A stretch of 64,000 bases of DNA. Origin: G965200765 sp965200765 (GTDB taxonomy: Bacteria; Pseudomonadota; Gammaproteobacteria; Arenicellales; JAJDZL01). How positions within the stretch are numbered: the first letter of the stretch is position 1; every line of letters starts with the position of its first letter. A program made the position numbers and the translations under genes. The stretch lies in assembly GCA_965200765.1 (NCBI GenBank), contig OZ241380.1, forward strand, positions 2,728,001 through 2,792,000, given 5' to 3'. The notes under the pieces were generated by a model. It ran no database searches and was not told the DNA's origin. It saw only the letters and a list, made by a program, of their open reading frames with translations. Positions 54,053 through 63,129 of this stretch are shown piece after piece.

Positions 54053-55369
54053 ATGCCTACTGCATCTGACCAATACAGAGCACTTGGTCTAAGCACTTTC
54101 GCATTTACAGTATGCTTTGCTGTTTGGACTATATTTTCAATCATCGGAGTCCGAATCCAGCAAGATCTGGGCTTGTCCGAAACACAGTTTGGACTGCTGG
54201 TTGCAACACCGGTACTGACAGGTTCAATATCCAGAATTTTTCTTGGCGTATGGACCGAGCAGTTGGGGGGAAGAATTATCTATACCTTTCAAATGCTCGT
54301 AACCGCAATATGCACCTACCTTCTGTCGACGGTTACCACTTATGGAATGTTTCTGGTTGCCGCACTTGGCGTGGGGCTTGCGGGTGGTTCGTTCATCGTT
54401 GGCATCGCCTACACTTCGCGCTGGTTCAGCAAGGAGCGTCAAGGCACTGCGCTTGGAATTTTCGGAGTTGGCAACGTCGGCGCGGCAGTGACCAACTTCG
54501 GTGCGCCGTTTCTGGTGCTGGCTTTCGGCTGGCAACAGACCGCTCAAATCTACGCGGTCATTCTGGCCATCGTTGCTGTAGGGTTCTATCTTCTGAGCAA
54601 GGATGATCCTGCATTGGTCGAACGCAAGACTACCGGACAACGTCCCCCATCTGCCGGCGATCAACTTGAGCCATTGCGCAATTTGCAAGTTTGGAGATTT
54701 GCAACTTACTACTTTTTTGTATTTGGCGGCTTTGTTGCACTGGCTTCCTATTTGCCGCGGTTCTACGTCGGAGCATATGGAGTCAGTTTGGCAGTTGCCG
54801 GCATGCTGGCCGCAGCTTACTCGTTGCCAGGTTCGGTATTTCGTGCGCTGGGCGGCTGGATGTCGGACAAGTGGGGTGCACGCGCCGTAATGTATGCAAC
54901 ATTTATCGTATCGCTGGCCTGCCTGTTCATCATGAGCTATCCCGAAACTTCATATGTCGTCGAAGGCATCAGCGGACCCATCGAGTTCACCATCGAAATC
55001 AATCTTGTACTGTTTGTCACGCTCACAATCATATTGGGCTTTGTCATGTCTCTTGGCAAGGCCGCAGTCTATAAGCATATTCCGGTGTATTATCCAAACC
55101 ACGTGGGGTCGGTAGGCGGACTCGTCGGGATGATTGGCGGACTTGGCGGATTTGTACTGCCCATCGTATTCGGAATTTTGAACGACTGGATTGAAGTCTG
55201 GACTTCTTCATTCATGCTGCTGTTCGTCGTAGTGTTTGTCAGTACAATCTGGATGCATGTTGCGATCCGAAAAATGGAACACCAGCGAATTCCTGATCTA
55301 CAGAGAGAAAAATTCCTTAGTGATGTTCCCGACCAACCTTACAGCACCGACAAGGTGACCGAAAAATAA
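54053..55369 (+). CDS. narK: NarK-type nitrate/nitrite transporter, first copy
   Basis: 438 residues, about 12 transmembrane segments, major facilitator (NNP) family. The nitrate signature lies in GVGLAGGSFIVGIAYTSRWF with Arg in TSRWF, and GIFGVGNVGAAVTNFGAPF. Either exchanges nitrate for nitrite or imports nitrate with protons. A GGAGG site precedes the ATG. Divergent to narG and sharing its control region. Confidence 0.93.
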   Translation: MPTASDQYRALGLSTFAFTVCFAVWTIFSIIGVRIQQDLGLSETQFGLLVATPVLTGSISRIFLGVWTEQLGGRIIYTFQMLVTAICTYLLSTVTTYGMFLVAALGVGLAGGSFIVGIAYTSRWFSKERQGTALGIFGVGNVGAAVTNFGAPFLVLAFGWQQTAQIYAVILAIVAVGFYLLSKDDPALVERKTTGQRPPSAGDQLEPLRNLQVWRFATYYFFVFGGFVALASYLPRFYVGAYGVSLAVAGMLAAAYSLPGSVFRALGGWMSDKWGARAVMYATFIVSLACLFIMSYPETSYVVEGISGPIEFTIEINLVLFVTLTIILGFVMSLGKAAVYKHIPVYYPNHVGSVGGLVGMIGGLGGFVLPIVFGILNDWIEVWTSSFMLLFVVVFVSTIWMHVAIRKMEHQRIPDLQREKFLSDVPDQPYSTDKVTEK

Positions 55370-55401
55370 AGGAAGTGCCAACACAGTAGCCTGGAGGAAA
55401 A

Positions 55402-56697
55402 ATGCCAACCAAATCCGACCAATTCCGCGCACTCGGACTGAGTACTTTTGCATTTACAGTCTGTTTTGCAGTCTGGACCATATTTTCAATTATCGGAGTA
55501 CGCATCCATGAAGAACTAGGATTGTCGGAAACGCAATTTGGACTGCTGGTTGCAACACCGGTTTTGACAGGTTCAATTTCCCGGCTCTTTCTTGGCGTAT
55601 GGGTCGAGAGACTGGGCGGTCGTATTTTGTTTCCACTGCAAATGCTCGCTACCGCAGTATGCACCTACCTGCTTTCAACCGTTACAACTTACGGAATGTT
55701 TCTGGTTGCTGCACTCGGTGTCGGACTTGCCGGTGGTTCATTTATCGTAGGAATTGCCTACACTTCGCGCTGGTTCAGCCAGGAACGGCAAGGCACCGCG
55801 CTTGGCATTTTCGGAGTTGGCAATGTCGGGGCGGCGGTAACCAATTTCGGTGCGCCATTTCTGGTGTTGGCCTTTGGTTGGCAACATACTGCACAAATTT
55901 ACGCGGTGATCCTGGCAATCGTTGCCGTTTTGTTTTATGTCCTGAGTAAAGACGACCCCTCTGTGCAGAAACGAAAGGGATCCGGTGAGGCACCTCCTAC
56001 CATAATGGCCCAATTGGCCCCATTGCGCAACTTGCAGGTGTGGCGTTTTGCAAAATACTACTTCTTTGTCTTCGGCGGCTTCGTGGCTTTGGCCTCGTAT
56101 TTGCCGCGCTTTTACGTCGGAGCATACGAACTCAATCTTGCGCTGGCAGGCGCGCTTGCAGCTGCATATTCACTGCCGGGGTCCGTTTTTCGGGCATTGG
56201 GTGGCTGGATGTCCGACCATTGGGGCGCAAGGGCAGTAATGTACCTGACATTTATCGTGTCTTTAATCTGCCTGTTCGTAATGAGTTACCCGCATACCAC
56301 TTATATTATTGACGGCATCGATGGTCCAATTCAATTTTCCATTGAAATACATCTCGCACTGTTCGTTACCCTTTCAATCATATTGGGTTTTGTGATGTCG
56401 CTTGGCAAGGCGGCAGTCTACAAATACATACCGGCCTACTATCCGGAACATGTTGGATCTGTAGGCGGTGTTGTGGGCATGTTTGGCGGACTTGGAGGAT
56501 TTTTTCTGCCGATTGCATTCGGGGCATTGAAAGATTGGACCGGTATCTGGACTTCTTCATTCATGTTGCTTTTCGGGATTGTTTCGTTGAGCTTGATCAT
56601 GATGCACTATTCCATTCGCAAAATGGAGCGACTGCGAATTCCTGAACTTCTAAAAGAAGAGCGCGCTCTTAGTGATATTTCCGAGGTGAATAAATGA
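55402..56697 (+). CDS. narK: NarK-type nitrate/nitrite transporter, second copy
   Basis: 431 residues, about 80-85% identical to the preceding gene by eye, including the same N-terminus (QFRALGLSTFAFTVCFAVWT) and motifs, so a tandem duplication. The differences cluster in the cytoplasmic loop near 190-205 and at the C-terminus. Starts 33 bases downstream with a GGAGG site; its TGA overlaps the third transporter's ATG by 4 bases. Confidence 0.93.
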   Translation: MPTKSDQFRALGLSTFAFTVCFAVWTIFSIIGVRIHEELGLSETQFGLLVATPVLTGSISRLFLGVWVERLGGRILFPLQMLATAVCTYLLSTVTTYGMFLVAALGVGLAGGSFIVGIAYTSRWFSQERQGTALGIFGVGNVGAAVTNFGAPFLVLAFGWQHTAQIYAVILAIVAVLFYVLSKDDPSVQKRKGSGEAPPTIMAQLAPLRNLQVWRFAKYYFFVFGGFVALASYLPRFYVGAYELNLALAGALAAAYSLPGSVFRALGGWMSDHWGARAVMYLTFIVSLICLFVMSYPHTTYIIDGIDGPIQFSIEIHLALFVTLSIILGFVMSLGKAAVYKYIPAYYPEHVGSVGGVVGMFGGLGGFFLPIAFGALKDWTGIWTSSFMLLFGIVSLSLIMMHYSIRKMERLRIPELLKEERALSDISEVNK

Positions 56698-58058
56698 GCA
56701 AGATTCTTACTGAGTGGCGACCGGACGACGAGAAATTCTGGTCCGAAACGGGGCAAGCGATTGCAACGCGTAATCTGTGGATATCAATTCCGGCGTTGCT
56801 TCTGGCTTTTTCTGTATGGCTGGTATGGTCGGTCGTGGTGGCGAAGTTGCCGAGCGTTGGTTTCAACTACACAACCAATCAATTGTTCTGGCTGGCAGCA
56901 CTGCCGGGCTTGTCAGGAGCGACGCTTCGAATCTTTTACAGTTTCATGGTGCCGATTTTCGGTGGCCGCCGATGGACTGCATTATCCACGGCATCGTTGC
57001 TTGTACCGGCGATCGGCATCGGCATCGCAGTGCAAAATCCGGACACATCTTATTTGGTACTGTTGATACTGGCGTTGCTGTGTGGTCTGGGCGGAGGTAA
57101 CTTTGCTTCGTCTATGGCCAATATCTCATTTTTCTTTCCCCGAAAAACCAAAGGCAATGCACTTGCACTGAATGCAGGTCTGGGCAATGCCGGGGTCAGT
57201 GTCATGCAATTTACCGTCCCACTCGTGATAACTTTCGGAGTGTTTGGTGCCATCGGCGGCGAACCCCAGTCGCTTTCGGATGGTGGGCAGATTTGGTTGC
57301 AGAATGCGGCATTTATCTGGGTTCCGTTTATTGCCGTGGCCAGTATCGCGGCATGGTTTGGCATGAACGATATTGCGGATGCAAAGTCGTCCTTCAAGGA
57401 ACAATCCATCATCTTCCAGCGCAAGCATAACTGGATCATGTGTGTGCTCTATACCGGTACATTCGGTTCGTTCATTGGTTATTCTGCCGGATTTCCACTG
57501 TTGGCAAAGACGCAGTTTCCAGACGTGAATGTGTTGGCGTATGTTTTTATCGGGCCGTTGCTGGGTGCCTTGAGCCGGGCTGCGACTGGCTGGGTATCCG
57601 ACAAGTACGGTGGTGGTCGGGTAACATTTTGGACCTTTTTGGTGATGATTCTCGCGGTAATCGGAGTACTGTTCTTTCTGGGTATCAAGGAGACTCCGGG
57701 CGCATTTTGGGGATTTTTTGCCATGTTCATGGTTTTGTTTGCAGGTACCGGAGTCGGCAATGCGTCGACATTTCAAATGATACCTGTAATATTTCACAAG
57801 GAGGTCGCCAGGCTGGAGAAAGACAAAAGCGCCGAGCAAATTAAGCAAGAAGCCGAACGGGAATCGGCCGCTATCATCGGGTTTACATCGGCGATTGCCG
57901 CGTATGGGGCATTTTTCATTCCCAAGAGCTATGGAACATCAATTGCCATGACGGGGGAACCGAATACCGCCTTGATCGCTTTCATTGCATTCTACGTATT
58001 ATGTGTTTGCATGACATGGTGGTACTACACGCGCAAAGATGCAGAGGTTCCTTGCTAA
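56694..58058 (+). CDS. NarK2-like nitrate/nitrite transporter, third and divergent member
   Basis: 454 residues, MFS/NNP family but clearly distinct from the two preceding copies. N-terminus WRPDDEKFWSETGQAIATRNLW and motifs GLGGGNFASSMANISFFFP and LNAGLGNAGVSVMQFTVP are like the second type of NarK often paired with a first one. Has an extra loop with KDKSAEQIKQEAERES. Two types side by side commonly combine proton symport and nitrate/nitrite antiport. Confidence 0.92.
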   Translation: MSKILTEWRPDDEKFWSETGQAIATRNLWISIPALLLAFSVWLVWSVVVAKLPSVGFNYTTNQLFWLAALPGLSGATLRIFYSFMVPIFGGRRWTALSTASLLVPAIGIGIAVQNPDTSYLVLLILALLCGLGGGNFASSMANISFFFPRKTKGNALALNAGLGNAGVSVMQFTVPLVITFGVFGAIGGEPQSLSDGGQIWLQNAAFIWVPFIAVASIAAWFGMNDIADAKSSFKEQSIIFQRKHNWIMCVLYTGTFGSFIGYSAGFPLLAKTQFPDVNVLAYVFIGPLLGALSRAATGWVSDKYGGGRVTFWTFLVMILAVIGVLFFLGIKETPGAFWGFFAMFMVLFAGTGVGNASTFQMIPVIFHKEVARLEKDKSAEQIKQEAERESAAIIGFTSAIAAYGAFFIPKSYGTSIAMTGEPNTALIAFIAFYVLCVCMTWWYYTRKDAEVPC

Positions 58059-58344
58059 TACTATCTTTCCCGGTTTTGCAGTCGAGCCAACCTGGTAACA
58101 ACACATTCAGGGCAAGTGTCAGCGCTTTTGTGATTTGACACGAGTTGTTCTCCTGAACAAAGCCATGCCACGTGAAGTTTGGTACGGTGGTGCTTGTACA
58201 TTGCTAAAATTTATAGAACGCAACTTGCCTGTCGAGTAGGATTGAAACTGTACACTCCAGGTTCTTGAATTTCCGGTTTTGCATGGCAATATGTTTTTCA
58301 ACCCAATCGGGCGTACCACGAATTCCAATGACTGAAGTCCTGAA
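58059..58344. other. Junction between the nar cluster and yejBEF
   Basis: 286 bases with no supported gene. It must contain a promoter for yejB, since yejA is more than 12 kb away. No direct repeat or transposase remnant was recognised at this joint or at 46135-46260. Confidence 0.4.
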
Positions 58345-59457
58345 ATGACTGCTTACATCATCCGGCGACTGTTGCTGATCATTCCTACATTGTTTGCGAT
58401 CATGGTGATCAACTTCGCGGTGATCCACATCGCACCCGGCGGTCCGATTGAGCAAATCATCGCTGAAATGACCGGTCAAGGAAGCATTACCGAGCGGGTT
58501 ACCCGAACCGGAACCGGAGAAATCCTCGAGCAGTCAGTCGGGCAAGCAGAGCAGATTGGAACCGAAGCAACCAGCCGATACCGCGGCGCACAAGGACTGG
58601 ATCCGGAATTTATTCGGGAACTGGAAGAACGATTCGGTTTTGACAAGCCATTGCATGAGCGTTTCTTGCAGACCATGAAAAACTACATTCTGTTTGATTT
58701 TGGCGAAAGTTTTTTCCGCGACCAGAAAGTAACGGATTTGGTATTTGAGAAAATGCCTGTATCCATCAGCTTGGGTCTGTGGACAACATTGCTTGTATAT
58801 TTGATATCCATTCCTCTGGGGATTTCGAAAGCCGTTCGGGACGGATCACAATTTGACGGATGGACAACGGTTGTGTTGATCGTGGGTACCGCAATTCCGG
58901 GATTTCTCTTTGCGGTTTTTCTTCTGGTTATTTTTGCGGGCGGCAGTTATCTGGACTGGTTTCCACTTGCCGGATTGGTTTCGGAAAACTGGGATGACTT
59001 GACGTTTACAGGGAAAATTCTCGACTACTTCTGGCACCTTACGCTACCGGTAATCGCGATGGTCATCGGCGGTTTTGCAGGTCTCGCAATGCTGACCAAG
59101 AACTCGTTTCTCGATCAAATCAATCAACAGTATGTTTTGACCGCCAAAGCAAAGGGGTTGACCGAAAAACGAGTCTTGTACGGGCATGTGTTTCGCAATG
59201 CGATGCTGATAGTCATTGCCGGATTTCCCGGGGCGTTTGTCGGCATTTTGTTTACCGGTGCCTTGTTGATTGAAATCATTTTTTCCCTGGACGGACTTGG
59301 GCTGCTGGGTTTTGAAGCGGCCTTCAAGCGCGACTACCCGGTCATGTTCGCTACGCTTTACTTCTTTTCACTTTTGGGACTCATGATGAATCTGGTTGGT
59401 GATCTGATGTACATGCTCATTGATCCACGAATTGATTTTGAGACACGGGAGTTCTGA
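58345..59457 (+). CDS. yejB: Oligopeptide ABC transporter permease YejB
   Basis: 370 residues. First segment YIIRRLLLIIPTLFAIMVINFAVIHIAPGGP is the DppB/OppB/YejB N-terminus. The EAA-type loop at about 260-285 (AKAKGLTEKRVLYGHVFRNA) contacts the ATPase. The insert at about 45-85 (ITERVTRTGTGEILEQSVGQ) is typical of YejB. Inner membrane. yejE follows after 4 bases. Confidence 0.93.
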   Translation: MTAYIIRRLLLIIPTLFAIMVINFAVIHIAPGGPIEQIIAEMTGQGSITERVTRTGTGEILEQSVGQAEQIGTEATSRYRGAQGLDPEFIRELEERFGFDKPLHERFLQTMKNYILFDFGESFFRDQKVTDLVFEKMPVSISLGLWTTLLVYLISIPLGISKAVRDGSQFDGWTTVVLIVGTAIPGFLFAVFLLVIFAGGSYLDWFPLAGLVSENWDDLTFTGKILDYFWHLTLPVIAMVIGGFAGLAMLTKNSFLDQINQQYVLTAKAKGLTEKRVLYGHVFRNAMLIVIAGFPGAFVGILFTGALLIEIIFSLDGLGLLGFEAAFKRDYPVMFATLYFFSLLGLMMNLVGDLMYMLIDPRIDFETREF

Positions 59458-59461
59458 ATTT

Positions 59462-60538
59462 ATGGAACAGACTAACGTAATCGAAATTCCCGAGCGTCCA
59501 AAATTTCTGGGCATGGAAGTAAGCGAGCTGACGCGTCGACGACTGGACAAGTTTCGTGCACACAAGCGCGGTTACTGGTCTCTCTGGATTTTCATTGGAC
59601 TGTTTACGATTGCATTGTTTTCGGAGTTTGTTGCCAATGACAAACCTTTTCTCGTGTACTACAAGAGCGAGTACTATTTTCCGGTACTGAAGCAATATCC
59701 GGAAACGACTTTTGACGGCATATTCGAAACTGAAGCTGACTATAACGACCCATTCGTTCGGGAGCAGATTGAGCGAAATGGATGGGCCTGGTGGCCGCCG
59801 ATTCGCTACAACTACCGGACAGTTGCCTGGGATCTGCCGTCGCCGGCACCGTCGCCGCCGGATTCGGTGCATTGGCTGGGCACGGATGACCAGGCACGTG
59901 ATGTAGTTGCACGTCTGTTGTACGGTTTCAGAATATCTGTATTATTCGGATTTACCTTGACGGTAATCAGTGCCATCATAGGGGTTGCCGCGGGCGCGGT
60001 ACAAGGATATTTTGGCGGCTGGCTTGATCTGCTGTTTCAGCGATTTATCGAGATTTGGGCCGGAATGCCAACCCTGTATCTGCTGATTATTCTGGCCAGT
60101 GTTGTTGAACCCAATTTCTGGTGGTTGCTTGGGCTGTTGCTGTTGTTTTCCTGGATGGGGTTCGTCGGCGTTGTTCGCGCCGAATTTTTGCGAGCGCGGA
60201 ATTTCGATTATGTTCGCGCCGCTCGTGCATTGGGTATCAGTGATGCCAGAATCATGTTCCAGCATGTCTTGCCGAATGCAATGGTGGCAACAATGACATT
60301 TCTTCCATTCACACTGGCCGGTTCTGTGACCGTATTGACTTCGCTGGATTTTCTGGGAATCGGACTGCCACCGGGGTCCGCTTCGCTGGGTGAATTGCTG
60401 GCGCAAGGCAAGGCCAACTTGCAGGCACCGTGGCTGGGTCTCACCGGTTTCTTTGCAATACTCGTCATGCTGTGCCTGCTGATGTTTATCGGGGAAGCGG
60501 TACGCGATGCGTTTGATCCACGCACTTCCAACAAATAA
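59462..60538 (+). CDS. yejE: Oligopeptide ABC transporter permease YejE
   Basis: 358 residues from ATG 59462. Permease of the OppC type with a long periplasmic loop after the first segment (about 50-125), and HWLGTDDQARDVVARLLYGFRIS, which is the OppC signature. The EAA loop is VRAARALGISDARIMFQHVLPNA. Part of yejBEF; yejF starts 5 bases after its stop. Confidence 0.93.
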   Translation: MEQTNVIEIPERPKFLGMEVSELTRRRLDKFRAHKRGYWSLWIFIGLFTIALFSEFVANDKPFLVYYKSEYYFPVLKQYPETTFDGIFETEADYNDPFVREQIERNGWAWWPPIRYNYRTVAWDLPSPAPSPPDSVHWLGTDDQARDVVARLLYGFRISVLFGFTLTVISAIIGVAAGAVQGYFGGWLDLLFQRFIEIWAGMPTLYLLIILASVVEPNFWWLLGLLLLFSWMGFVGVVRAEFLRARNFDYVRAARALGISDARIMFQHVLPNAMVATMTFLPFTLAGSVTVLTSLDFLGIGLPPGSASLGELLAQGKANLQAPWLGLTGFFAILVMLCLLMFIGEAVRDAFDPRTSNK

Positions 60539-60543
60539 TTGAG

Positions 60544-62181
60544 ATGAACCAGGAACCCTTGCTGAAAGTTAGCGATTTGTCGGTGTCGTTTCACACGGCG
60601 GCAGAGCAAGCCGAAGCCGTAAAGAACGTTTCTTTCGAAATCAAGTCGGGAGAAACTGTGGCCATCGTTGGCGAAAGCGGGTCCGGCAAGTCGGTAACCG
60701 CATTGTCGATTATGCAATTGTTACCCTATCCGGCTGCTTTTCACCCATCGGGCAGCGTACTGTACCAAGGTCAGGAACTTGTTGGCGCTGAATCGTCGGC
60801 ACTGCAAAAGATTCGCGGCCGAGAAATCAGCATGATTTTTCAGGAACCGTTGACTTCACTCAACCCGCTTCATACGGTTGCGCGCCAGATTGGAGAGACA
60901 CTGAAGCTTCACAAAGGCATGAATCGCGCTGAAGCGGAAGAACGGTCTCTGGAACTTTTGAATCTGGTACAAATCCGGGATGCAGAAGAGAAATTGCATT
61001 CCTACCCACATCAATTGTCCGGCGGACAGCGACAGCGCGTAATGATTGCAATGGCACTTGCCAATCAACCGGGATTGTTGATTGCAGACGAACCGACAAC
61101 TGCACTGGATGTGACCATACAGGCACAAATTCTGCAGTTGTTGCATGAACTGCAGGAGCAACTTGGCATGGCTTTGTTACTCATCAGTCACGACTTGAAC
61201 ATTGTTCGCAAACTCGCCGATAAGGTTCTGGTCATGCGCAACGGAGTATTTGTTGAAAAGGGTGCAAGTACGCAGATATTTGAAGCACCAAAGCACGAAT
61301 ACACAAAAATGCTGCTGGCCGCTGAACCCAGCGGCCGATCCGGCGAGCCTGAGCGCGATGCAAAAGTGATACTGAAAACCGAGTCTTTGCGAGTGTGGTT
61401 TCCAATCAAGCGCGGGATTCTCAGGCGAACAGTCGATCATGTGAAAGCAGTGGAAGAATTGACTGTTGAGGTGAAAGAAGGGGAAACGATCGGGGTAGTT
61501 GGTGAGTCCGGTTCCGGAAAAACATCACTCGCGCTTGCCATACTGAGGTTGATTTCCAGCAATGGCGCAATCCATTTCAATGGCGAGAGTATTCAAGGTC
61601 GAAAATCGAAGGAACTGAGGAACTTGCGACGTAGCATGCAAATTGTTTTTCAGGACCCGTATGGAAGCCTGAGTCCGCGCATGACCATTCAGGACATCGT
61701 CGCAGAGGGCTTGCAGGTGCATCTTCCCGGTCTGAGTCGTTCAGAAAGAGAACAAATGGTGATTGAAGCACTGAAAGAAGTTGAAGTTGATCCCGAAACT
61801 CGTCATCGTTATCCGCATGAGTTTTCTGGCGGGCAGAGGCAAAGAATTGCGATTGCGCGGGCGATGATTCTCAAGCCGAAGTTTGTCATTCTGGATGAAC
61901 CGACCTCAGCCCTTGATCGTTCAGTGCAGTCGCAGATTATCGATTTGCTCAGGCATTTGCAAAAGACGCATGTGCTTGCTTACATGTTTATCAGTCATGA
62001 TCTTTCTGTGGTTCGGGCAATGTCAAGCTCAGTTTTGGTCATGCGCGATGGACGTGTCGTTGAACAAGGCACGACCGATCAAATTTTCGACAACCCCAAA
62101 GAGCCGTACACGCAAGCCTTGATTTCGGCGGCAATGAATTTGGAAATCAGCAAGGAGCAAGTGAATGTGGTAACTGCGTGA
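60544..62181 (+). CDS. yejF: Oligopeptide ABC transporter ATPase YejF (two ABC domains)
   Basis: 545 residues with two complete ABC modules. First: Walker A GESGSGKS (about 41-48), signature LSGGQRQRV, Walker B LLIADEPTT. Second: Walker A GESGSGKT (about 322-329), signature FSGGQRQRI, Walker B FVILDEPTS. Cytoplasmic; drives import of peptides, and in E. coli of microcin C. Works with YejA and YejBE. Confidence 0.95.
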   Translation: MNQEPLLKVSDLSVSFHTAAEQAEAVKNVSFEIKSGETVAIVGESGSGKSVTALSIMQLLPYPAAFHPSGSVLYQGQELVGAESSALQKIRGREISMIFQEPLTSLNPLHTVARQIGETLKLHKGMNRAEAEERSLELLNLVQIRDAEEKLHSYPHQLSGGQRQRVMIAMALANQPGLLIADEPTTALDVTIQAQILQLLHELQEQLGMALLLISHDLNIVRKLADKVLVMRNGVFVEKGASTQIFEAPKHEYTKMLLAAEPSGRSGEPERDAKVILKTESLRVWFPIKRGILRRTVDHVKAVEELTVEVKEGETIGVVGESGSGKTSLALAILRLISSNGAIHFNGESIQGRKSKELRNLRRSMQIVFQDPYGSLSPRMTIQDIVAEGLQVHLPGLSRSEREQMVIEALKEVEVDPETRHRYPHEFSGGQRQRIAIARAMILKPKFVILDEPTSALDRSVQSQIIDLLRHLQKTHVLAYMFISHDLSVVRAMSSSVLVMRDGRVVEQGTTDQIFDNPKEPYTQALISAAMNLEISKEQVNVVTA

Positions 62182-62207
62182 ATTTTCTTCAAGCAACCAA
62201 TCGTCAA

Positions 62208-62474
62208 CTAATCAGTATTGATGATTTGCTTGTCTGCCAGCAGTTTCTCAAGTGCGCGAAGCCAAACTTCATAGTAGGTTACTTGAAGGTCTCCCGTCTG
62301 CTGATCATTCTCTTTGACCTCATTTGAAAGATATTGACTCCATTCTGCCCAAGTAAAATATTTTTGATCATATAGCGATACTGTCATCGCAAAAACCTTC
62401 GCTTCCCAAGGCGTTGCAAAAACGGGTTCATCACCACCCGCGAACTTGATCAAAGATTCAGAATCAACTTTCAT
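62208..62474 (-). CDS. Nitrile hydratase accessory (activator) protein
   Basis: 88 residues from ATG 62474, overlapping the beta-C gene by 11 bases. EPVFATPWEAKVFAMTVSLYDQKYFTW and TYYEVWLRALEKLLADKQI match the NHase activator family, which resembles the N-terminal half of the beta subunit and helps load and oxidise the metal-bound cysteines. A longer frame upstream was rejected as it overlaps the beta-C gene throughout. Confidence 0.85.
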   Translation of the reverse strand: MKVDSESLIKFAGGDEPVFATPWEAKVFAMTVSLYDQKYFTWAEWSQYLSNEVKENDQQTGDLQVTYYEVWLRALEKLLADKQIINTD

Positions 62475-62811
62475 GCGGGTCCAGATAATCTTCAAACAAG
62501 TCAACAAGGACTGCATCCTTTGAGTCTCTGCCCCATAGCTCGTGTCCTTCAAAACGAACACAGTACAGTCTTTGCGGTTCTTTGATGCGTTCAGCATGCT
62601 TGTCTGGAAATATGAATACGCCTTGATCTCTGACAATCGTGCCGCGTTTGCCCCGAACATAGCGCGGCAATCGAATATGTCCGTGCGGGTTGAGGTTCTT
62701 CGCAACGACTGTATCACCTACAGAGTACTTCGCCGGAGCATTTTCTGGTAGTCGCGCAGATCCTCCGCGTTGCAGGAAATCCCAAACATGATCAGCGGTC
62801 ATTGGTTTCAT
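62464..62811 (-). CDS. Nitrile hydratase family beta subunit, C-terminal half
   Basis: 115 residues. PAKYSVGDTVVAKNLNPHGH, LPRYVRGKRGTIV and YCVRFEGHELWG are the SH3-like C-terminal domain of NHase beta. It is a separate gene: its ATG is 6 bases past the first base of the TAG that ends the N-terminal half and is in the same frame. A GGAGGAG sits about 12 bases upstream, so it can be translated separately. Confidence 0.9.
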   Translation of the reverse strand: MKPMTADHVWDFLQRGGSARLPENAPAKYSVGDTVVAKNLNPHGHIRLPRYVRGKRGTIVRDQGVFIFPDKHAERIKEPQRLYCVRFEGHELWGRDSKDAVLVDLFEDYLDPHES

Positions 62812-62814
62812 TGG

Positions 62815-63129
62815 CTACTTCTCCTCCAGATTTCTGAGCTCGTCCATTCGCTGGTCAATTTCTTCGTGAGTCAACAACCCGGTTTCAATGAGAAGCATTT
62901 CCAGCCCGTGAAGCCAGTGCTCATAGTAACTGGTCGACAAATACTCTGCCGGTTCAGTGCATTCGCGCGCATAGCGCGACATATCCAGGTTCCACTGTCC
63001 AAGAAAACCGGCACCCATCGTAATCGCGAATGCTCGGCGTTCCCATTCGTGATGAAAAACCGGTTCATCTGTTTCAGGATTGATCGGACCAAATCCATGC
63101 ATTCCACCCAAGTCATGCGCGCCGTTCAT
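62815..63129 (-). CDS. Nitrile hydratase family beta subunit, N-terminal half
   Basis: 104 residues. MNGAHDLGGMHGFGPI is the NHase beta N-terminus, followed by EPVFHHEWERRAFAITMGAG and YYEHWLHGLEMLLIETGLL. It stops with TAG at the point where one-chain beta subunits pass through a flexible linker. Its start overlaps the alpha stop as ATGA. The alpha, beta-N, beta-C order is also that of toyocamycin nitrile hydratase; thiocyanate hydrolase has a similar split. Confidence 0.9.
   Translation of the reverse strand: MNGAHDLGGMHGFGPINPETDEPVFHHEWERRAFAITMGAGFLGQWNLDMSRYARECTEPAEYLSTSYYEHWLHGLEMLLIETGLLTHEEIDQRMDELRNLEEK

Noticed and set aside
57126..57848. 240-codon minus-strand frame
   Set aside because: Antisense to the third NarK-type gene; hydrophilic low-complexity composition typical of the reverse of a membrane protein gene.
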